Source: Lithobates sylvaticus
Lineage: Eukaryota; Chordata; Amphibia; Anura; Ranidae
DNA: 64,000 nt
Reading direction: 5' to 3'
Assembly: GCA_028564925.1 (NCBI GenBank)
Contig: CM053029.1
Location: forward strand, 432,399,893 to 432,463,892
Shown here: positions 10,976 to 22,008 of the stretch, piece after piece
How the letters are laid out: each line of letters begins with the position of its first letter
Numbering within the stretch: position 1 is the stretch's first letter
Notes under the pieces: model-generated
Databases searched by the model: none
What the model was told of the DNA's origin: nothing
The model's input: the letters and a program-made list of their open reading frames with translations, nothing else
Position numbers and translations under genes: made by a program

Positions 10976-11707
10976 TTGGAGGCAAGATACCAAAATCTTC
11001 TCGGAGAAATGTACCGTGTTCCAGGCGTGCAGCCTGCATCTGGACCCAGGATGCCTACAGTGAGGGGTCCAACAGATATACAAATGCCCGGCACCGTGAT
11101 TACAAACACGTGCATTCGTCTGCTGCCGCAGGGGCGGTTCGTGTTGTGCACCATTGGAGACACGGAGGCCCTTGGAATGTTGTGCGGAAAATGTGACGGG
11201 TTGGTGGCAAACCTCCGGCCGTTTTCCAGGTGCCGAAGGTGTGGCGAGTACACCTCCAAAGTGGAGCAGCCCACCGAACTGCCTCGGGCCTTCCACATAG
11301 ACTGGGCCACAGGCATAGCAACGGAGGAGACAGCCGTTTATGCCCCGGCATCGTCCTTTGGAGCTCAGATCGTGAGAAGGGATACTACCCCCTCAGAAGC
11401 TCCAGAGACTGTCCCAGAGGTCGTGGACATGATCCCGACCATGAGTGTTACTGTTGCAGTGCCTGCCTGCCAGGAAGAGAAGCAATCCAGCACCCCTTGT
11501 CGCCGCAGAGGCAGACCGTCCCCATGCATCCCCGGACCAGACATATGGAAGAAGGTTTTCAAAAATAAGCACCGGAGAACCGTGGGTGCTGCCGCTACAA
11601 ATTATCGGCCCACAGGGGAGTCGTCGCCTGGTTCACAGACTGGTTCTGGCTCCGATGAAGGAGATGACTGGCATTTTGAACCTCGGGTGCGTGAGTACAT
11701 GTTTTAA
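10976..11707 (+). CDS. 243-codon ORF of unknown function in the LTR element
   Basis: Open from the ATG at 10976 to the stop at 11705. A cysteine pattern C-x2-C-(about 11)-C-x2-C (LCGKCDGL then FSRCRRCGEY, residues about 69-91) resembles a zinc ribbon. Further on, RRRGRPSP (about residues 177-184) contains the RGRP core of an AT-hook, and the C-terminal third is rich in S, G and acidic residues. Together this suggests nucleic-acid binding, which is an inference. I do not recognise the family. It is the longest open frame between the LTRs and may be an accessory-type or novel gene of the element. An earlier start is possible. Confidence 0.45.
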   Translation: MEARYQNLLGEMYRVPGVQPASGPRMPTVRGPTDIQMPGTVITNTCIRLLPQGRFVLCTIGDTEALGMLCGKCDGLVANLRPFSRCRRCGEYTSKVEQPTELPRAFHIDWATGIATEETAVYAPASSFGAQIVRRDTTPSEAPETVPEVVDMIPTMSVTVAVPACQEEKQSSTPCRRRGRPSPCIPGPDIWKKVFKNKHRRTVGAAATNYRPTGESSPGSQTGSGSDEGDDWHFEPRVREYMF

Positions 11708-11771
11708 ACTTTTTAAAAGGCTTTTAAGCTTTTAGCCATTCTGTTGTCTTAACAAAGAACACTGCCCGATC

Positions 11772-11999
11772 ATGACGGGGTCGACTTCGACCCCAGAGAC
11801 TTTGGTAAAGCGGGTGGCAACAGAGTATGGACTTGAGTTCCCTTACGTGCCTAGGGAGGTCATGGACATTATAGAGGAGAATCGGAAAAAGTGGTATGCG
11901 GAAGATGTCTGGGACTACCTTAAAGTCCCAAAACCACTGCGAAAGAAAGCATTTTCCTGTGAGATGTTTGATCGGTTTCAAGGATGTCTGTTGCATTGA
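11772..11999 (+). CDS. 75-codon ORF following the zinc-ribbon ORF
   Basis: Begins MTGSTSTPETLVKRVATEY and continues with charged and aromatic residues (EENRKKWYAEDVWDYL). It lies 64 bases after the 243-codon ORF in the same element. No family recognised. It could be a further exon or second ORF of the element, or chance. Confidence 0.3.
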   Translation: MTGSTSTPETLVKRVATEYGLEFPYVPREVMDIIEENRKKWYAEDVWDYLKVPKPLRKKAFSCEMFDRFQGCLLH

Positions 12000-12793
12000 A
12001 GTTATGGTCGGCACATCTATTGTGACAAGGTTGTGATCTGCAGACCGGATAAAGACAGTGCTGTGTATTACATCATTACTTATGATGTTCAGACGGGTAA
12101 AGACTTGGTTTTGCCCGACCACGTTTCTACTGGTGAACTGTTCCTGAGTCAAGCCTTTGAATTTTGCAAGAATAACTTCTTCGGGTCTTCATCTTTTTGT
12201 AATTTTCTGCAGAAATTACAGAACTGTGGGGGTAGACAGACAGGTAGTTGCTGGAGAGAGGACTACGCGTCAAGATCTACCATGTCAGACCACAGTACTT
12301 AGTTTCATGAGGACTTGCAGTTACAGCGGCTCTGACCACTAGGTGGCATGAGTCGGCAGAAAAGGAACAGGAGTAGTGAGAACTTTTTTTCCATTTTAGA
12401 TAGTGGTTAGTGATTTTTAGAAATTAATTTTTTTTTATGTCTTTAGAGAAGGAGACTTCATTGAGAATGGGATGAAATTTCACTTTCTAAAGGAATAGTG
12501 TACAGTGTATAGCATTGCATTTGTCTGTTGTTTTTTTTTTTTTTTCAGGATGCACCGAGATCGACTGTCAAGCTCACCGGAGATTGGGTGGGGTAGACAG
12601 TTAGACTGGGTGGTAAATGTGTACAGTATGTAAAATGTTATTGTGAAGAATGTCAAACATTTAACTGTGTTTTTTCCCTCCTTTCCTTATCCCAACACCC
12701 ACTTTAAAACTCACACACCGTAGGATTTTTGTAAAATATATTAGAATTTTTTCCTTGTTTTAGCTTAGACGATGAGGACAACCAGGGAGAGTA

Positions 12794-13890
12794 TGTAGCG
12801 GTCACACTTTAACAAGTGTGAGCTATAAGTGGAAATTTTGTTTTTTCCCTCAGAACAGTAATGGGGTTCTTAGGGTTAATTGTACAGGTTTACTTTGGCA
12901 TCAGTTTGGCTGGGCTGTACTAGGGTTCTGCCTGGTCATAGGTGCAGTAAATTACCCATGACAGGCTGAGAACCAGGCCTGGTTGGACGTCTTAGCTACC
13001 AATCTTTCCCGGAGCCAATCAGTGTGCGCGTCTGGCCCACTGTGTAGTCTGGGGAGGAGTACTTAAGGGGCTGAAGTCATGTGTTCGGGGTTCGTCTGCA
13101 GTTCTTGCTTCCTGGTTCTGGACCGGTGTAGCCCCGCGAGGGGTCCCGGGTCTAGGAGCGTTTGCCGTCCCGCAAACATGGTCAGTCTGACCAGCCCATA
13201 TAAGCCAGCATGGTCTGGGGCAAGGATCCGTCTGTTCCTGAGTCTCGGAGCCGGTTAGCCTTAGGCCCAGTAACTGAAGGAGGATTCAAGGCATCCCGGT
13301 GTGCTCTCAGTATTGGAGGGACACGGCAACTCGTACAAGTGACCAGGGGAGGACTCTTCGGAGGAGGGCCAACAAGCTGGCATCTCAGTAAGAGCCTGGA
13401 AGCTGAGTTGTATGGACACTAAAGAATCCACACTTCCACAGTACTGCCAAGGAGACAGAGAAAGTTCCAGGTACTGTGAGAAAGGTTCCTACTATCTTCA
13501 GTTACAAGTTTATTCTGTGGCAGAGACTTTTGCAAGTTTCCGGATCACATTGTTGGCTGCTAGATCTCTGGCTAGAGGTCTAACCGGCATTGAAGTGCCC
13601 ACCTGCGAGTGGCTACTCTCTGGTTGATTAGAGACATTCAGTGGACGTCAGCAGTTCAAGGTGCCTGAGTTTCTTCACCCGTGCCCTCTATTCCTATCTG
13701 AGACTGTGTTATGTTGGATGTTACCACTGCAGAATAAAAACCTTTAAAAAGGACTTTTATGTGTCAGCATCCGAAGTTGTTGGGTACTAACCCTGGGAAC
13801 CCCTGGACGGACATTCACCGACAAGCCACAAGGAGGCAACTGCTAAGCCCAAAAGTCAAGGCCGCCCCTCAAGGGGTTATGGCCGCTACA
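12794..13890 (+). repeat. 3' LTR
   Basis: TGTAGCGG at 12794 and CCGCTACA at 13890 form the short inverted ends. A purine-rich stretch (GATGAGGACAACCAGGGAGA) precedes it, in the position of a polypurine tract. No clear target-site duplication could be read because the left flank is fused to another element. Confidence 0.8.
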
Positions 13891-14270
13891 CTGGACAAAT
13901 TGCTCATATCTATTAGATTTGGCCATTACCTTAGATAACCAATACTTTTGCAGACTGGGTCACCTGCTGCTGAGAAGAAGTATCAGTTGGCCCAGGCTGA
14001 AAATGTATGGGCACCTTTTGGCTTTCACCCTTGCCTTTGCTAGCCTTAAGCTCTAAAGCTAAACTTTTTTACTGTAATGCATTCCTTGCATTAGGTAAAA
14101 AAAGTTTTCTATCTCTGATCTCTGATGGGAACCCTGGATCTGCCTCCTGCAACATGTGACAGGAACTTCCCAGGATGCAGCTGTGAGGTCCTGGTACATT
14201 ACTTCAGTGCTTCAAGAAACCAGGAAGTGGAAAAACAGTAATTGTAAGTCAATTTAAAAAAAAGTTTGTT
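13891..14270. other. No gene; probable decayed MITE
   Basis: Contains AAGCTAAACTTTTTTACTG and GGTAAAAAAAGTTTTC, repeat-like in style, but I could not define ends. Confidence 0.35.
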
Positions 14271-14844
14271 TAAAGTGATTGTAAACCCTTACATAAATCC
14301 ACTGAATTGATTAGCCTCAGGTGATACCCAGAGATGAAACAAATCCTGTTGTACTTGTTTATCTGCAGTTTTCTCTCCTTTACAACCTCCTAAAGCACAC
14401 ATTTTTACACAGCATTTCTGAGCTCCAGAAGGCAGTTGTCGAGGATCTGATGTCACACACAGCACAGTATACAGCAGAAAGTTGAGTGTAATCTGATATT
14501 TGAGAGCTGGGAATGAACACACCACACTCTACACCAAGGGTCGCCAACTGGTGGCCCTCCAGCTGTTGCGAAACTGCAAGGCTGACAGTTACAAGCATGA
14601 CTCCCACAGGCAGAGGCATGATGGGACTTGTAGTTCTGCAACAGCTGGAGGGCCAGCAGTTTGAGACGCCTGATCTACACAGTCTCATAGGGAAACAAGC
14701 ACAGCTGAGGCTGTCTCTCACCTTCTGTGTGCTGAGGGGGCATCCCCTGGAATTGCTTGGTGTTAAATCACACTCGGTGCTTTGTATTAAGGGAGGTATA
14801 CATGCAAGGTTTATTTTTCATTTCAGAGGTTTACAACCACTTTG
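14271..14844. mobile_element. MITE with TTTACAACCACTTTA ends
   Basis: Left end TAAAGTGATTGTAAACCC and right end GGTTTACAACCACTTTG are inverted partners. The first 100 bases recur at 34340-34440 (ACAGAGATAAAAAAAATCTC). A palindromic MITE at 14537-14672 is inserted in it. Confidence 0.65.
14537..14672. mobile_element. Palindromic MITE with ZNF143-like motif
   Basis: GGTGGCCCTCCAGCTGTTGC at the left pairs with GCAACAGCTGGAGGGCCAGC at the right. On the minus strand the right arm reads AACTACAAGTCCCATCATGC, very close to the ACTACAATTCCCAGCATGC class of sites bound by ZNF143/Staf. Regulatory activity is an inference. Confidence 0.6.
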
Positions 14845-14999
14845 ACTACTGAATGTAAGGTGAGTTCATATAAGCATGCAGAGCTGCATGCTCATGTGAC
14901 TTTTACTAAAATAGGGGAAAGGTCCACTTTAAAGTTTAGGATTGAACATAGGGTTGCCACTTTTTCTTCAAGCCAAACCCAAACACTTTAGCGGTGCAC

Positions 15000-15365
15000 A
15001 GACATATTCTTCTCAGGTGTCTCTTCTGTGATCCTGGCCCCTTCCTCCTGTTGAGTGCCCCCACAGTAAGCAGCTTGCTATGGGGGCACCTGAGACGACA
15101 GCTCCCTGTGTCCATTCAGACACGGAGCCCCAGCCCTGCCCCTCTCCTGATTGGCTAGATGACTTTGACAGCAGCGGCAACCAATGGTGTCTCAATCAGG
15201 AGGGAGAATCTTGTACAGCTGAGATTTGTGGACATCGTTGGACAGAGAGGGACCTCAGGCAAGTATTGGGGGGCTGAGGGAAGCTGCTGCACACAGGAGG
15301 CTTTTTTATTTTTATGCATAGAATGCATTGAGATAAAAAAACCTTCTGAATTTACAATCCCTTTA
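15000..15365. repeat. Dispersed repeat with GC-rich core, copy 1
   Basis: Shares GCAGCTTGCTATGGGGGCAC with 33000 (same family, 32785-33127), TGTGTCCATTCAGACACGGA with the 17640-18082 copy, and ends TTTACAATCCCTTTAAGG. It is non-coding. Confidence 0.55.
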
Positions 15366-15495
15366 AGGCTGGGTTCACACTGATGCCGTCTGCTACATTG
15401 CATGTCATTTGTACAGAAATCGCACTTGGATGTGAAGTCAGTGAATTGGCCCATACATTATGTATGGCTCAATTCACACTGGATCCACACCAAAA
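15366..15495. repeat. Partial MITE, GGTTCACACTGATGC type
   Basis: Opens AAGGCTGGGTTCACACTGAT and contains the inverted phrase AATTGGCCCATACATTATG / TATGGCTCAATTCACACTGG. The right terminus is lost. Confidence 0.4.
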
Positions 15496-15770
15496 ACATA
15501 CATGACCTTCTTTTTATTTACAGAAACGTAGACAAAAATGCCAAACTATGAAATATGTCTTTTTAAATGCATCTATTTATATTGAAAATTAAAGGATCAG
15601 CATGTGGATAACTGTAATACCCTGTGCTAAGCACATATGAGTATATATTAGTTGATTATTATGAAATGATTTATAAACTGAAATTGTCAAGCTTATTTAA
15701 AAAGGCAAGTTGCAAAGAGCAATGGCTATGTGCAAAATGATACAATCCATAGCAGACAATCACATTTCCT
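15496..15770. other. No gene seen
   Basis: AT-rich, non-coding, without recognisable repeats; the flank into which the MITE at 15771 went. Confidence 0.35.
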
Positions 15771-16206
15771 TTTAGGCTATTTTCACATCGACGCGCTGGG
15801 TGTGCTGGCGGTCAAGGGGCGATATATTTAGCGCCGCTTTACCTTCATTTTAGCGGCGCATTTCGGCCCCTAGCGGGACGGTTTTACCCCCGCGAGCGGC
15901 CGAAAAAGGGTTAATACCACCCGCAAAGCGCCGCTCCAGCGGCGCTTTGCGGGTGGGTTCGGAGCGCTGCCCCATTGTTTTCAATGGGAGAGGGCGCTTT
16001 AGGAGCGGTAAATACACCGCTCCTACAGCGCACCAAAGATGCGGCTTGCAGGACATTTTTCAGCGTCCTGCAAGCGCACCGCTCCAGTGTGAAAGCCCTC
16101 TGGCTTTCACACTGGAGACACAGCAACGGCTGTTTGAAGGCGCTTTGCAGGCGCTATTTTTAGAACTTTAGCGCCTGCAAAGCGCCTCAGTGTGAAAGGG
16201 GCCTTA
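15771..16206. mobile_element. GC-rich MITE with TTTCACA..TGTGAAA ends
   Basis: TTTTAGGCTATTTTCACATC at the left and CAGTGTGAAAGGGGCCTTAG at the right. Several internal hairpins are visible, for example CAAAGCGCCGCTCC / AGCGGCGCTTTG near 15925-15950, CTTTCACACTGGAG with CTCCAGTGTGAAAG near 16085-16120, and TTTGCAGGCGCT / AGCGCCTGCAAA near 16144-16183. Reading frames on both strands are by-products of the inverted repeats. Confidence 0.65.
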
Positions 16207-16460
16207 GTGTAGATGAAAAGGTTTCTGATTGGTTGCTGTGGGTTACTGCCCTACACTAGTCATCACTATAGATTGCATTCCAAACAATGTGATTGGAATG
16301 TAGGATAGCACACTTGACTAGAAGGCCTGTTGCACACAGATGTAAACATTTACTGGTGTTAATACACAGAATGTTAATAGCAGAGGCTGGCAGAGTAAAA
16401 AAATAAATAAATAACTAAAGACCTCACATATACATGCAAACAGTCACATACATGTATATA
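16207..16460. other. No gene seen
   Basis: Short AT-rich stretch between a MITE and the second Tc1 copy, non-coding. Confidence 0.35.
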
Positions 16461-17640
16461 CAGTGCCTTGCAAAAGTATCCCCCCCCCCCTTGGGTTTTT
16501 ACCTATTTTGTTACATTACAGCCTTTAGTTCAATGTTTTTTTTAATCTGAAGTATATGTGATGGATCAGAACACAATAATCTAAGTTGGTTCAGTAAAAT
16601 TAGAAAAATATATACATAAAACTTTTTTTCAGAAATAAAAAAAAAAGCTCTGGTGCAACCAATTAATTACCTTCAGAAGTAACATAATTAGTGAAATGAT
16701 GTCCACCTGTGTGCAATCAGACAGTGTCACATGATCTGTCATTACATATACACACCTTTTTGAAAGGCCCCAGAGGCTGCAACACCTAAGCAAGAGGCAC
16801 CACTAACCAAACACTGCCAAGACCAAGGAATTCTCCAAACAAGTAAGGGAAAATGTTGTTGAGAAGTACAAGTCAGGGCTAGGTTATAAAAAAAATATCC
16901 AAATCTTTGATGATCCCTAGGAGCACCATCAAATTTATCATAACCAAATGGAAAGAACATGGCACAACAGCAAACCTGCCAAGAGAAGGCCACACACCAA
17001 AACTCACGGACCGAGCAAGGAGGGCATTAATCAGGGAGGCAGCACAGAGACCTAAGGTAACCCTGGAGGAGCTGCAGAGTTCCACAGCAGAGACTGGAGT
17101 ATCTGTACATAGGACAACAATAAGCCATACGCTCCATAGAGTTGGGTTTTATGGCAGAGTGGCCAGAAGAAAGTCATTACTTTCAGCAAAAAACAAAATG
17201 CCACATTTGAGTTTGCGAAAAGGCATGTGGGAGACTCCCAAAATGTATGGGGGAAGGTGCTCTGGTCTGATGAGACTAAAATTGAACTTTTTGGCCATCA
17301 AAGAAAACGCTATGTCTGGCACAAACCGAACACATCACTTCACCCAAAGAACACCATCCCAGCAGTCGTTTTTCAGCAGTCGGGACTGGGAAACTGGTCA
17401 GAGTTGAGGGAAAGATGGATGGTTCTAAATACAGGGATATTCTTGAGCAAAACCTGTACCACTGTGTATGAATTGAGGCTAGAATGGAGGTTCACCTTCC
17501 ATCAGGACAATGACCCCAAACACACTGCTAAAGCAACACTTGAGTGGTTTAAGGGGAAACATGTAAATGTGTTGGAATGGCCTAGTCAAAGCCCAGACCT
17601 CAATCCAATAGCAAATCTGTGGTCAGACTTAATGCATTCT
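16461..17640 (+). mobile_element. Tc1-like transposon, second copy, 3'-truncated
   Basis: Begins CAGTGCCTTGCAAAAGTATC after TA at 16459-16460 and matches, in reverse orientation, the copy at 5980-7596. It stops after the catalytic-E region of the transposase, where a MITE starts (GGTGAAAAACCTTCTGTAG), so about the last quarter and the right terminus are missing. Confidence 0.88.
16820..17637 (+). pseudogene. Tc1 transposase (DD34E) pseudogene, second copy
   Basis: Same family as 6176-7192. The start codon region is damaged (GCCAAGACCAAGG in place of GCCATGAAGACCAAGG), the same run of eight A breaks the frame near 16895, and the frame shifts again near 17205. The block between NTIPAV and QQSGLGNW lacks about 20 residues that normally include the LWGCFSA motif. 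D in [11 protein letters not shown] and D in HQDNDPKHTAK are kept, but the third catalytic residue is changed: SPDLNPIANLW has A where E is expected. The C-terminus is missing. Confidence 0.85.
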
Positions 17641-18082
17641 ATGCATTAAGGTGAAAAACCTTCTGTAGTGCTGCAGCCCCCCAGTTTTACTTACCTAAAA
17701 GCTGTCATCTTCCGTCCAGGAATGAGCACACTCTAGCTGGTGTCTCGTGTCATGATTGGACAGATTGATAGCAGCACAGCCACTGGCTCCCGCTGCTGTC
17801 AATCAAACTCAATGACGCGGCACCAGGGGGCGGGGCCGAGTCCTGCATTCTGTGTGAATGGACACAGATGCAGGACTTGGGAGCGCGCCTGCACAGGTGC
17901 CCCTCCTATGAGAGTCTTCTCCAACACTCGATGAGGGGAGGAGCCACTAGCGCCCCTGAGGGACCCCAGAAGAGGTGGACCGGGGCCACTCTGTGCAAAA
18001 CGAACTGCACAGTGGAGGTAAGTATGACATGTTTGTTATTTAAAAAAAAAAAAAACACGAGGGTTTACAACCCCTTTAAGGA
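17641..18082. repeat. Dispersed repeat with GC-rich core, copy 2
   Basis: Runs from GGTGAAAAACCTTCTGTAG to TTTACAACCCCTTTAAGG. It shares the AAAACCTTCTG start and the GGTAAGTAT(G/A)ACATGTTT end with 32785-33127 and the CACAGATGCAGGACT/AGTCCTGCATTCTGTG inverted pair inside. Non-coding. Confidence 0.55.
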
Positions 18083-18833
18083 TTGTTAGACAGCAATGCA
18101 CCTATGTTCAGATCTATAAAGAAAAACAAAAACAAAAAAAAAGGCCTACAAACGCGTTTCTTTTCTTTTTTTTCACCCTTGTGCAAGAACTTGCAAACCA
18201 TATTGTTACTTCAATGCACAGTAAGCTGAAAGATCTGAACAGCTTCATTATTTGATATTATAGAGAGCGTTTTTCATTCTTTTTAATACATGCTCATGCT
18301 TGACAGCAAATTAGGCATTTGTAATGAAAATGTCAGTTGACAAATACATTCAATAATGCTTAGCTTATTGATATATACAATACAAATAACCTGCAATATA
18401 CGTTTACAAAACATAGTTATTAAAGATCAAAATTCAGTAACACAGTCGTCATTCAGCTGGATATATAATGCACACACTGGATTAATAACCTGCTGAATGT
18501 AAGGAGCTTCAGGCCGACTCCACGGGCTGGTTTGTAACTTCAAAATAACATACTATTCCAACATGGGGGCTTTGAAAGAGAAGAAAAAAAAAAGAAAAAC
18601 ACACCATGAATCTCCTCTCGGTATAAGGTACAATATATTTTTTCTTTTCAGCTTCACTACAAAACGCCCAAATAAATAAGGGGAAGCTATAATTTTTTAA
18701 CAAAATGTAACAATGTATTATGAACATTCTTTACAAATAAAACACTTGTTTCTGCAGTTTGAATACAGGGAATGTGTTTCTTGATGGCCATATAGAGTAA
18801 ATTTGTAAGGGATATCATTTTTAATTCAGTGTA
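18083..18833. other. No gene or clear repeat
   Basis: AT-rich single-copy-looking sequence with T/A runs. No ORF of substance, no terminal repeats recognised. Confidence 0.35.
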
Positions 18834-18916
18834 CAGTGGCAAGAAAAAGTATGGGAACCCCTTGGAATTAACTGTTTTTCTGCAGTCATTTGACATAACA
18901 ATATACAACACAATGT

Positions 18917-19433
18917 GCTTAGTGTTACTAAACCCACAATAGTAAAATCAGTATGTATATGCAGTAAAGCATGCTTGTTATTCTCACTGTGGAACCTAAG
19001 GGGTTCATCCTGTGCATTGTGTGAAAAGGCTATTTGATCCTGTCTTCTCTGATCCTCACCTTCATCCACAGTCCCCAATCCATCGGCTGATAGAACAGAG
19101 CCTTAGGGTCACTCTGCACATGCTCAGTTGGGTGTGTATTGCTAGTGAATTTTCTTTTCTTGGGATGGTGCATGTGATTAGCACATGGCCAATCAGCACT
19201 GTCCAGACAGAGGGTAAGGGGTCCTGTAGTCTCATAGGACAATCAGGGGAGAATGAAAACTCCTCCTACAAGTGTTAACCATACACTGATAGAGGTCATG
19301 AGACTGCTATATACTGCTGATAAGAAAAGGTATTTAGCAGTTAATATTTACTAAAAAATTGCATTTTCATGTTCTGTGTACTGTGGGAGACCAGATATAG
19401 TGAACGCAGGGTCCTGGGTTTAGTAACACTTTA
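18917..19433. mobile_element. MITE with AGTGTTACTAAACCCA ends
   Basis: Left end TTAGTGTTACTAAACCCA, right end CTGGGTTTAGTAACACTTTAA. About 515 bp, non-coding, inserted in the Tc1 copy that starts at 18834. Confidence 0.65.
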
Positions 19434-19581
19434 AGCTGATGTCACAATTTCTTGTGTGTTTATTGTCAGTAGTGTGCACACCTGGAGTCCAATTAATGAA
19501 ATTACTTTGGAGGTGTGGTTTAGAGCTACTTTGATAAAAGACACCCAAACATTTTAAGACTGCTGTGCATAAGAAGCATCA

Positions 19582-21472
19582 TAAAAAAAAATAAAAAAAA
19601 ATAATAAGGAGAACTAAAAACCTGACTGAGCTCAACCTCAAATGTACACACTGTATGCTGTATCCATCCAAGCAAATGTAATGTAAGAAGACCTAGTGAA
19701 GTGATCTGACACATATAGTAATGTAGAAAAGAGCTTTATTTTTTTTACACAAGTATATAAATAATAGAAAACCCACTATCTATGTAATAAAATCATAATT
19801 GGCCATCTATTAAAAAACACACAACCATGGCAGCTTCAAGGAAGTTGTATAGATAACCTCCTCTCACCAAAAAAAAAAAGAAAGGGGGGAAAAAAAGGTA
19901 TTGGCACATGTTCATAAATGTATATGCCCCAATGAGGGGTACAGTCTATATCAACTAGATCAAAAAACATATAACGCTGCCTCCTCCATATTGTAAAGTG
20001 GTAATCTATAGCTCATAGCTGAATATTACTGAGGATTCCTTCAATGTCCATGAAGAAATCTTCTCATGGATATGCAGAAGTCCAGATCACATGTAAACAA
20101 GGTTGCCCCCAAGTGGCCGACAATGTTATAAATTCTTTGGGCTGTGGTGTGAAATCAACCCAGCTATGAGTGATATGGTGGGCCACTGCATGTGGTTAGT
20201 AACCTGTAGAGTCCAAAAGGGTATCCCATATAGGACACAGCCTGGAATGAGGGTGAAATAATGGCTTGTATAATGAGTAATGTAAAGAAAAAGTTGCGCT
20301 ATCCAGATGTATAAAGCTGCTGCTCAAAATGTTATACTACATAGACAAAATGGTTGTGGAAAGGAGCTGCGCTAAAGATTGAAAATATCAAAAAATGTGA
20401 TATATGATATAAAGTGCTGATGCAAATAAAAATAAGAATTACCCAGATAACTATGCGTTTTAACTGAGGTATATCAAAACCGAGAGTCTGCGTGATAACA
20501 GCCTCTATTAATGTACCGTATATGTACAAAAGTGAATAAATAAACACCCGGCTGAGCTCTTCCAATTTGAGTGAAAGTTTAAAAGTGATAATACTAAACT
20601 AAGTCACTGTCAAAGTGACTAAGTTGTATGTGGAAAACAGAAAAAAACGAACAATATTACTGCCTATAGTTGTGAAAATTAATAAACAACTGACAGAGCA
20701 TGTAGTAACACATTAACCAACTCAACAGTCAAACATGTGAGCAAAAAATAAAAATAAAATTAGAATTGTAACTGTACTTGTGCAATTAGTGAACCCCTTT
20801 ACGGGAGATTAAACCAACAAAAATCAAAAATCTAAAATGCAAGCAGTGAATCCAAATCCATGTATGTAAATAAACAATAATACAAACACCCTCCAGAGCA
20901 ACAAACATTAAGCGGAAGCCATGGCTGGCTAGATATATTGCCAGAGAAAATACTTGACACAGTGTATAAGTCCCGTTTTAAAAACAGTCTCTGTGACAGC
21001 TTTAAATGTTTCGTATAGAGCGTGACTTGTATGACACCACAGAAGAAAAAGTGTAGAGACCTCCACCATAGGCACACTTGTCTCCTTACCGGAACTGGAT
21101 GGTCCCTTTTTAAGGGGGACCGCTCACGCAGGTGGCTTATCAACCCTAGCCAAGGGTAAACTTTGGAAAACACCCGAAATCCTGCCGACCTGGATGGCTC
21201 CTTTTAAGGAATCTTTGAACTCAGGGTCCTCCAAAGGTCTCCACTCGGGGCCGGTCTCAGTAGTTACAAGCGTAATGGATAATGAGTGTCGGGTACAACT
21301 GGAAATCTCCCAGGGAGAGATGTCCTTGTCACATATGGTACTCTTTTATGAGGGTAGCTCCTTCATAATAGAACTTCATTTAAGTTCACCCCTTACAAAG
21401 TATTAAAAAAATAAAATAAAATGTTGTTCTCCGATTCTGTCTTGAGAACACATTTTATCTTCCTTTGTTTCA
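19582..21472 (-). mobile_element. Unidentified 1.9 kb insertion with 13-bp target duplication
   Basis: Flanked by ATAAGAAGCATCA at 19569-19581 and 21473-21485. Target duplications of this size are typical of LINE-type target-primed insertion. Adenine-rich runs follow the left duplication. On the minus strand the body begins near 21470 and includes GGAGCTACCCTCATAAAAGA and TTTAGCGCAGCTCCTTTCC. I see no reverse-transcriptase or endonuclease coding sequence. It could be the 3' part of a LINE or Penelope-like element, or a large SINE-like unit. Strand is a guess. Confidence 0.55.
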
Positions 21473-21601
21473 ATAAGAAGCATCAGCTGATGTGAACCAT
21501 GCCTCACAAAATGTGCTCTCTGAAGACATACACTGAAAAGTAGTTGATCTGCATAAGGCTGGAAAGGGATACAAAGCAATCTTAATGTGTTTAGTCACCC
21601 A

Positions 21602-22008
21602 TCACTTGGCACCCAGCCAAGATGACTCGCATGGCACAATGCAGAATCCTCAATGAGGTAAAGAAGAACCTGGAGGTAACAGCTAAAGGCTTGAATACCT
21701 CACTGGAACTGGCAAATATCCCTGTTAATGAGTCTACCATACGTAAGTCTTTGAACAGGCAGGGTGTTCATGGCAGATGCTGTGCACCTAAAGTTTACCC
21801 AAGAGCACCTGGGCAAACCACAACGCTACTGGGAAAGTGCTTTGTGGACTGATGAAACAAAAGTTAAATTGTTGGGGAAGGATACACAGCACTATGTATG
21901 TGTAGCTTACCAACATGAAAACTTCATCCCAATGGCCCTCAGGGCCTGGACGACTTTCCATCATCAAGGGGAAAATGAATTCCCAAGTTTACCAAAGTAT
22001 TCTGTGTA
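21602..22008 (+). pseudogene. Tc1 transposase remnant, second family
   Basis: Two overlapping frames carry Tc1-like sequence: 21622-21852 has the N-terminal domain (VNESTIRKSLNRQGVHGR) and 21764-22008 has ALWTDETKVKLLGKD, holding the first catalytic aspartate. A frame change lies near 21800. The second D and the E region are missing: the sequence jumps to text resembling the 3' end (GGCTTCACTTACTTTTTCCT). Non-functional. Confidence 0.75.

Larger units (their letters stand above)
9546..13890 (+). mobile_element. Short LTR-flanked element, non-autonomous
   Basis: Two long direct repeats of about 1.1 kb (9546-10706 and 12794-13890) enclose only about 2.1 kb. The 3' copy begins TGTAGCGG and ends CCGCTACA, the inverted TG..CA ends of an LTR. 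Just inside the 5' LTR is TGGGGGCTCGCAGTCCGGGA (10709-10728), like a proline-tRNA primer-binding site. No gag, protease, reverse transcriptase or integrase similarity is visible between the LTRs, only two short ORFs. The LTRs differ at several points per 100 bases by eye, so the insertion is not recent. The ends of the internal region look in place, but it lacks the usual replication genes. Confidence 0.75.

Noticed and set aside
10864-11316. Antisense frames of 130-150 codons in the LTR element
   Set aside because: They overlap the 243-codon ORF on the opposite strand, lack motifs, and look like shadows of it.
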